64,000 bases of DNA, from assembly GCF_040529335.1 (NCBI RefSeq), contig NZ_CP159534.1:930001-994000 (forward strand), in the 5' to 3' direction. Every line of letters begins with the position of its first letter. Position 1 is the stretch's first letter. The notes beneath the pieces were generated by a model. It had not been told where the DNA came from and did no database searches. It worked only from the letters and a program-made list of their open reading frames with translations. This stretch comes from Streptomyces sp. HUAS MG91. Its GTDB lineage: Bacteria > Actinomycetota > Actinomycetes > Streptomycetales > Streptomycetaceae. This document shows positions 60,701-64,000 of the stretch, piece by piece. The position numbers were made by a program, and so were the translations under genes.

Positions 60701-62601
60701 TCGGCGAGTTCGGCGACGCGTTCGGCGAGCGGCGCGGCCTCGGCGGTGGTGGCGAGCTGTCCGGCCTGCTCGGTGAGCCGGTCGAGGCCGGCGTGGTGGG
60801 CGGCGAGGGCGTCGGGCCTGGCGAGGAAGGCGACGGCGCGGGCGCCCGCGGAGGCGAGGTCCGTGGCGAGCTGTGCGGCGAGGGCGTCGATGCGTTCGAC
60901 GTCGGCGTAGCGCAGTTCCTTGAGGGTGAGCAGGCGGCCCTGGGCGCGGCGCAGTTCGGTGAGCCGCTCGACCCATTCGTGGGCGCTGCGCGGTGCCTCG
61001 CCGCGGATCCGGCGGACCAGGGTGGTGAGGTGGGCGGCGGTCTCGTCGAAGGCGTCGGCGGCCTTCTTGGTGAGGGCGCGCACGGTCTCGTACTCGGTGA
61101 CGATCCGCGCGGCCGTGGAGCGCAACTCGTCGACGGGTGCGCGCAGTTCGCCGGTGTCGGCGAGCCAGGGGAAGGTGTCGGTGACGCGTTCGCAGGCGGC
61201 GGCCAGGGCCTCGTAGGCGGTGGCGGTCGGGGTGGCGGCGGCTTCCTGGACCGTGTGGACGAGGGACAGGCAGTCGGCGATGCCGCGTACGAGGTCGGCG
61301 TTGCCGATCCGGGCGAGTTCCGGGTCCGCGGAGCCGGCCGCGATGTCGTGGGTGTCGGCGGTGAAGGGGGTCGCCCAGGTCTGTACCGGGTGGGTCCTGC
61401 CGGGCTCGTCGGTGGCGGCGTCGCGCAGCAGTACGAGGGTGCCGTCGTCGAGGAGGGCGTGGCCGCGGCCGGTGAGCGGGGTGGCGATCTCCTTGCGGAT
61501 GAGGTGGTAGGGCAGCAGCAGGGTGCGGCCGGCGGCGCGGGCCCGGAAGACGTAGAGGACGTCCTCGCCGCCGGGGGCGCGGACGGTGCGCTCGTGGGCG
61601 AGGCCGGTGGTGTCGACGGCGTCGAAGGTCTTGTGGGCGCCGGTGGCCAGGCAGTAGCCGCCGGGGAAGACGACGCCCTGCTCGTCGGGGAGCACCCGGC
61701 AGGCCTGTCCGATGCCGTCGAGGCGGACGACGGACTTGGTGAGGGTGTTGAAGACGAGGTGGCGGTCGGTCTCCTCCTTGTAGGGGCGCACGCGCAGCAG
61801 GATCAGCGGGCCGACGCGGGCGTGCGCGACGGCGGCGTCGGCGAGCGACTGGAGGGGTTCGTCGACGGGTTCGGCGTGGATGCCGTCGCCGGTCTCGGTG
61901 TCGTCCTCGGTCTTGACGGTGAGGCTGCCGCCGACCGTGGAGACCCAGATCTCGCCGCCGGGGATCGCGATGTGCGGGTGGCGGCCGAGGACGTGGTCCT
62001 CGCGGGTCGTCGGCTGCCAGGTGATGTCGTGGGCGGGCGGCCGGACGTCGTCGCGGTCGCCGCGCGCGTCGAGGAAGCGGGCGCCGCCCGCGGTGTCGAG
62101 TTCCCAGCGCAGGACGCGGATGTCGTCGGCCTTGTCGCCGGTCTGGAAGACGGCGAGCAACTTGCCGTCGACGAGGCGGAGTTCGAGGAGCCTGCTGTCG
62201 CGGTAGTAGCGGAAGAGGGTGGCGAACTCGGCGCGGAACGCCGGGTCGTCGAGCAGTCCCGGCACGGCGTCCTCGGGCAGCCGCTCCAGGTCGCCGCCGG
62301 GGCGGTGCAGGGTGAGGATGTCGCCGACGCCGGGCGGCTCGGTGCCGAGCACGTCGCGCAGGCCGACGAGGAGGACGCCGCCGACGGCGGCGATGTCCCG
62401 GGCCAGGCGCGGGGCATCGGTGCGAAGGGCGGCGCTGCCGGTGAGCGTCAGCTCCGTGGAGCCGAACGCGGTGCCGCGCCGGTCGTTCAGCGCGCCCGCG
62501 CGGGACGCCAGTTCGCGGGCCTGCGCCGCGAGCCGGTCGCGCAGCACCTCGTACGTGCCCGCGTCGGGGCCGTCGGCCGCCCGGGCCGTGCCGGTCTCCA
62601 T
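57745..62601 (-). CDS. Giant AAA+ ATPase ('DNA repair ATPase' family)
   Basis: A 1,618-residue soluble protein. The first 470 residues include beta-rich, propeller-like repeats ('YVFRARAAGRTLLLPYHLI'). Residues about 480-830 are long coiled-coil helices. A AAA+ domain near the C-terminus has Walker A 'LISPPGYGKTTLVEYV' (about 1250), Walker B 'NVLLYLDDIQHTSPE' (about 1317) and 'CMAGNPYTESGHRFRIPDML' as a sensor stretch. Databases name the family 'DNA repair ATPase', but I know of no strong experimental support. AGGAAAGGA eight bases upstream fixes the ATG. It follows a flotillin gene by 96 bases; the pairing suggests a membrane-linked remodelling machine. Confidence 0.88.
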   Translation of the reverse strand: METGTARAADGPDAGTYEVLRDRLAAQARELASRAGALNDRRGTAFGSTELTLTGSAALRTDAPRLARDIAAVGGVLLVGLRDVLGTEPPGVGDILTLHRPGGDLERLPEDAVPGLLDDPAFRAEFATLFRYYRDSRLLELRLVDGKLLAVFQTGDKADDIRVLRWELDTAGGARFLDARGDRDDVRPPAHDITWQPTTREDHVLGRHPHIAIPGGEIWVSTVGGSLTVKTEDDTETGDGIHAEPVDEPLQSLADAAVAHARVGPLILLRVRPYKEETDRHLVFNTLTKSVVRLDGIGQACRVLPDEQGVVFPGGYCLATGAHKTFDAVDTTGLAHERTVRAPGGEDVLYVFRARAAGRTLLLPYHLIRKEIATPLTGRGHALLDDGTLVLLRDAATDEPGRTHPVQTWATPFTADTHDIAAGSADPELARIGNADLVRGIADCLSLVHTVQEAAATPTATAYEALAAACERVTDTFPWLADTGELRAPVDELRSTAARIVTEYETVRALTKKAADAFDETAAHLTTLVRRIRGEAPRSAHEWVERLTELRRAQGRLLTLKELRYADVERIDALAAQLATDLASAGARAVAFLARPDALAAHHAGLDRLTEQAGQLATTAEAAPLAERVAELAEQLQTVTDVVGGLDIDDATVRADVLERIAEALAGVNRARATLDARRRELAVHEGRAEFAAEFSLLGQAVTGALAAATTPEGCDDQLARLLLRLENLEGRFADSDDFLADLDARRVEIHEAFAARKQTLADARARHTERLATSAQRILETVARRLADLGSLDEISTFLASDPMVAKVRRTIEALRERDDQVRADELDGRLSVARQDALRALRDRTELYADGGTALRLGRHRIAVNTRLPELALVPHGDDGMAYALTGTDYRAPVDDPAFAALRAHWGQSLASENADVYRAEHLAARLLAERGAEDLLAQDDLPALVRAAAEEAYDEGYERGVHDHDATAILTALLRLHTGAGLLRHTPAVRAAAQLFWAHATTGTQRAQWTRRAVSLARAHDTFGLAPAIDDWCAEVAERLGPGPADAGHVAAYLFEELTTGPDGFVTATGARTFLDKFRRAVDSSAYEDDLAAVGDLGARRSLVEAWLTAYATAVGDDAGELPEAVALELCPDLPRHDADAPLTATVEGLLGTHPRIDGRRLTFRLDELLARTRDFREHTVPGFRAYQRLRTSLVAAEHDRLRLADHRPRVLPTFVRSRLVDEVYLPLIGDSLAKQLGTAGGLLLLISPPGYGKTTLVEYVADRLGMLLVKVDGPALGHDVTSLDPAEAPNVTARQEIEKVNFALEAGNNVLLYLDDIQHTSPELLQKFIALCDGQRRMDGVWNGEPRSHDLRGKRFAVCMAGNPYTESGHRFRIPDMLANRADVWNLGDVLTGKEEAFALSFVENALTANPHLAPLAGRDRADLDILLRLAADDPTARADRLTHPYAAAETERIVSVLRHLLAARDTVLAVNAAYIASAAQSDDARTEPPFLLQGSYRNMNKIAARIDPAMNAAELSAVLDDHYTGEAQTLTSGAEANLLKLAELSGRMSADQEDRWAELKAAHVRARALGGADGDDPVVRAVAALGLLADRVAAVESAITRATGTAAPHPPRP

Positions 62602-62649
62602 GCGTGGCGTCCTTTCCTGCGTGATGCACGCTCAGTTCGAGTGTGGTGC

Positions 62650-62686
62650 GGCCGGGACCGCCGACCCCCGTACGGCGGCCCCGGCC
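62650..62686 (-). terminator. Hairpin after the flotillin gene
   Basis: GGCCGGG plus CCGCCG (62650-62663) pair with CGGCGG plus CCCGGCC (62673-62686). The 13-bp stem with one bulge lies between flotillin and the ATPase gene on the same strand, so it would attenuate rather than abolish read-through. Confidence 0.6.
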
Positions 62687-62697
62687 GGTCTGTGCGG

Positions 62698-64000
62698 TCA
62701 GGCGTGGTGCACGCCGTTCAGCTTGCCGAGCGGCAGATCGGCCACGCCCAACTGGCTCGCCTTGTCGAGGAGTTCGCGGAGCTGTCCGGACTGCTCGCCG
62801 CCGTCGCGCATCATCTTCATCAGCAGCGCGGAGACGGTGAGGTTCTGCACGTCGGCCGTGGAGACGGAGCCGAGGATCTTCGACAGGTCGTCGGTGAAGC
62901 TCGACGAGCCGTCCAGCCACGGCTTGGCGAGGGCCTGCGCGGTGTCGGAGTGCTGGACGAAGGAGTCGATGCCCTTGCCGAGCGCGATCGAGGACATCAG
63001 CCGGTCGAAGAAGACGGACTCGCCGCCCACGATGCTGATGTCGGCGCTCTCCAGGCCGGTGGCGAGGACGGTGGCCTGCGCCTCGGCGACCTGCCGCTGC
63101 ACGTCGATCCCGGCGAGCCGGATCTCCTTCTCGGCCTGGAGCCGCAGGCGGTACTCCTCGTGGCCGCGCGAGGCGTCGTCGAGGGCGGCCATGGCGGCGG
63201 CCTTCTCGTTGATGCCCTCGGCCTCGGCCTTCAGCTTGGCGGAGATGGCCTCGGCCTCGGCGAGGGCCTTGGCCCGGCCGCCCTCCGCCTCCGCGAGGGC
63301 CTTGGCCCTGCCTCCCTCGGCCTCCGCACGCAGCCGCGCCCCGGTCGCCTCGGCCTCCGCGCGCCCGGCCTTCTCGATGACGTCGGCCTCCTGCTCGCGC
63401 ACCTGGACGTCGGCGAGACCGGCGGCGGCCGCCTCGGCCTGGATGCCCGCGGCCAGCTTGACCTTGGCCTGCGCCTGGAGGTCGGCGGACTTCAGCTCGG
63501 CCTCGGCGAGGGTGAGCCGTTCGGCGGCGCGGTGCGTGGCGGCCTGCTCGGCGGCCTCCGCGGCCTTGATGTCCTTGACCAGCTTCTCCTGCGCCTCGGC
63601 CTCGGCGGCGATGACGACGGCCTGCCGGTCGCGCTCGGCCGACTCGATCGCGCGGAGCTTCTTGATGGACTCCTCCTGCTCGGCGACCGTGCGGTCGACG
63701 GCGACGCGCTCGCGGATGACCTCGGCGATCTCCCGCTTCTCCGCCTCGACCTCCTTCTCGGCGGCGATCTTCGTCAGCTGCGTCTCGCGCTCGCGGGCGA
63801 TGACCTCCAGGAGGCGGTCCTTCTCGATGCGCTCGTTCTCGACGGCGATGACCCGCTCGCGGTTCTTCTGCGCGACGGCGACCTCGCGGGCCTGGTTCTC
63901 GCGCTGCACGCCGAGCTTCTCCTCGGTGGCGAGGAAGGCCCCCTGGGCGCGCAGCCGCTCCTCCTCGACCACCCGCGCGGTCTCGGCCTCCTCGCGGGCC
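62698..64000 (-). CDS. Flotillin-like SPFH protein, 5' end outside the window
   Basis: The C-terminal 434 residues or so of a flotillin; the frame is open to the window edge, so the membrane anchor and SPFH domain are beyond it. Visible are a long Glu/Ala/Lys-rich coiled coil typical of flotillins, five 11-residue repeats beginning AEAE (63196-63360), and a C-terminal globular region ending 'LGVADLPLGKLNGVHHA'. Flotillins form membrane scaffolds and organise protein complexes. It precedes the giant ATPase on the same strand. An apparent GTG at 63972 is internal to the coiled coil and not the start. Confidence 0.92.
   Translation of the reverse strand, partial: AREEAETARVVEEERLRAQGAFLATEEKLGVQRENQAREVAVAQKNRERVIAVENERIEKDRLLEVIARERETQLTKIAAEKEVEAEKREIAEVIRERVAVDRTVAEQEESIKKLRAIESAERDRQAVVIAAEAEAQEKLVKDIKAAEAAEQAATHRAAERLTLAEAELKSADLQAQAKVKLAAGIQAEAAAAGLADVQVREQEADVIEKAGRAEAEATGARLRAEAEGGRAKALAEAEGGRAKALAEAEAISAKLKAEAEGINEKAAAMAALDDASRGHEEYRLRLQAEKEIRLAGIDVQRQVAEAQATVLATGLESADISIVGGESVFFDRLMSSIALGKGIDSFVQHSDTAQALAKPWLDGSSSFTDDLSKILGSVSTADVQNLTVSALLMKMMRDGGEQSGQLRELLDKASQLGVADLPLGKLNGVHHA

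Noticed and set aside
63972..64000. GTG at 63972 as start of the flotillin gene
   Set aside because: The frame continues to the window edge with coiled-coil sequence (AREEAETAR), so the codon is internal.

Overview
The window looks like a piece of a Streptomyces chromosome, probably from an arm rather than the core. The DNA is very GC-rich, starts are often GTG or TTG behind GGAGG-type ribosome sites, and the families are typical of the genus: DHA2 exporters, TetR, MarR and HxlR regulators, a NarL two-component pair, LLM/F420 enzymes, DUF309 and a class III cyclase. From memory, the neighbourhood of argG, a long GAPDH and uppP recalls the SCO7036-SCO7047 region of S. coelicolor; I could not check this. 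There is no rRNA, CRISPR array, transposase or phage module. The only clearly dislocated DNA is an Rhs tip, a frameshifted MmpS-like gene and a 16-codon dehydrogenase stub.

Layout. 1-6.4 kb: a DUF6924-like protein, an arginase-fold enzyme with altered metal ligands, a class III CoA-transferase, an unusual tRNA with a CCA anticodon, a cupin, uppP, and a universal stress protein coupled to a nucleotide cyclase. 6.5-8.6 kb: a divergent MarR/DHA2 exporter pair. 8.7-10.6 kb: an Rhs nuclease tip with a SUKH immunity gene, then the MmpS-like pseudogene. 10.7-16 kb: tRNA-Pro(GGG), DUF309, an exporter fused to a winged helix, a TauE/SafE permease, and argG with ArgR-like sites. 16-19 kb: acyl-CoA ligase, dehydrogenase remnant and thiolase. 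19.2-24.8 kb: a two-component system divergent from a NACHT STAND NTPase that carries a TTA codon. 24.9-32 kb: long GAPDH, SGNH hydrolase with its TetR, an FBP zinc-finger protein with a clear operator, a TPR protein and an amino-acid permease. 32.2-36.4 kb: a possible cysteine leader peptide with a YeeE/YedE sulfur transporter, a P-loop kinase and a double-RCK membrane protein. 36.4-39.4 kb: a nitrogen-scavenging set (racemase homologue, NCS1 permease, isochorismatase-fold protein). 39.5-45.4 kb: MarR/MFS operon, MerR regulator, GH13 glucosidase, AsnC regulator, HAD phosphatase. 45.4-50.9 kb: acyl-CoA synthetase and TetR divergent from a single-chain biotin carboxylase/carboxyltransferase. 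50.9-54.2 kb: Ppx/GppA, LLM oxidoreductase with an SRPBCC protein, HxlR. 54.4-64 kb: MoxR-VWA pair, PucR regulator, a 1,618-residue AAA+ ATPase and a flotillin running off the edge.

The most interesting candidates for under-described biology are the NACHT protein with a probable bldA-dependent codon, the flotillin/giant-ATPase pair beside a MoxR-VWA pair, and the set of enzymes that have lost canonical catalytic or metal-binding residues (arginase-like, racemase-like, isochorismatase-like). Many regulators lie next to clean inverted repeats, so several local regulons can be read from the sequence. All functions are inferred from sequence alone.
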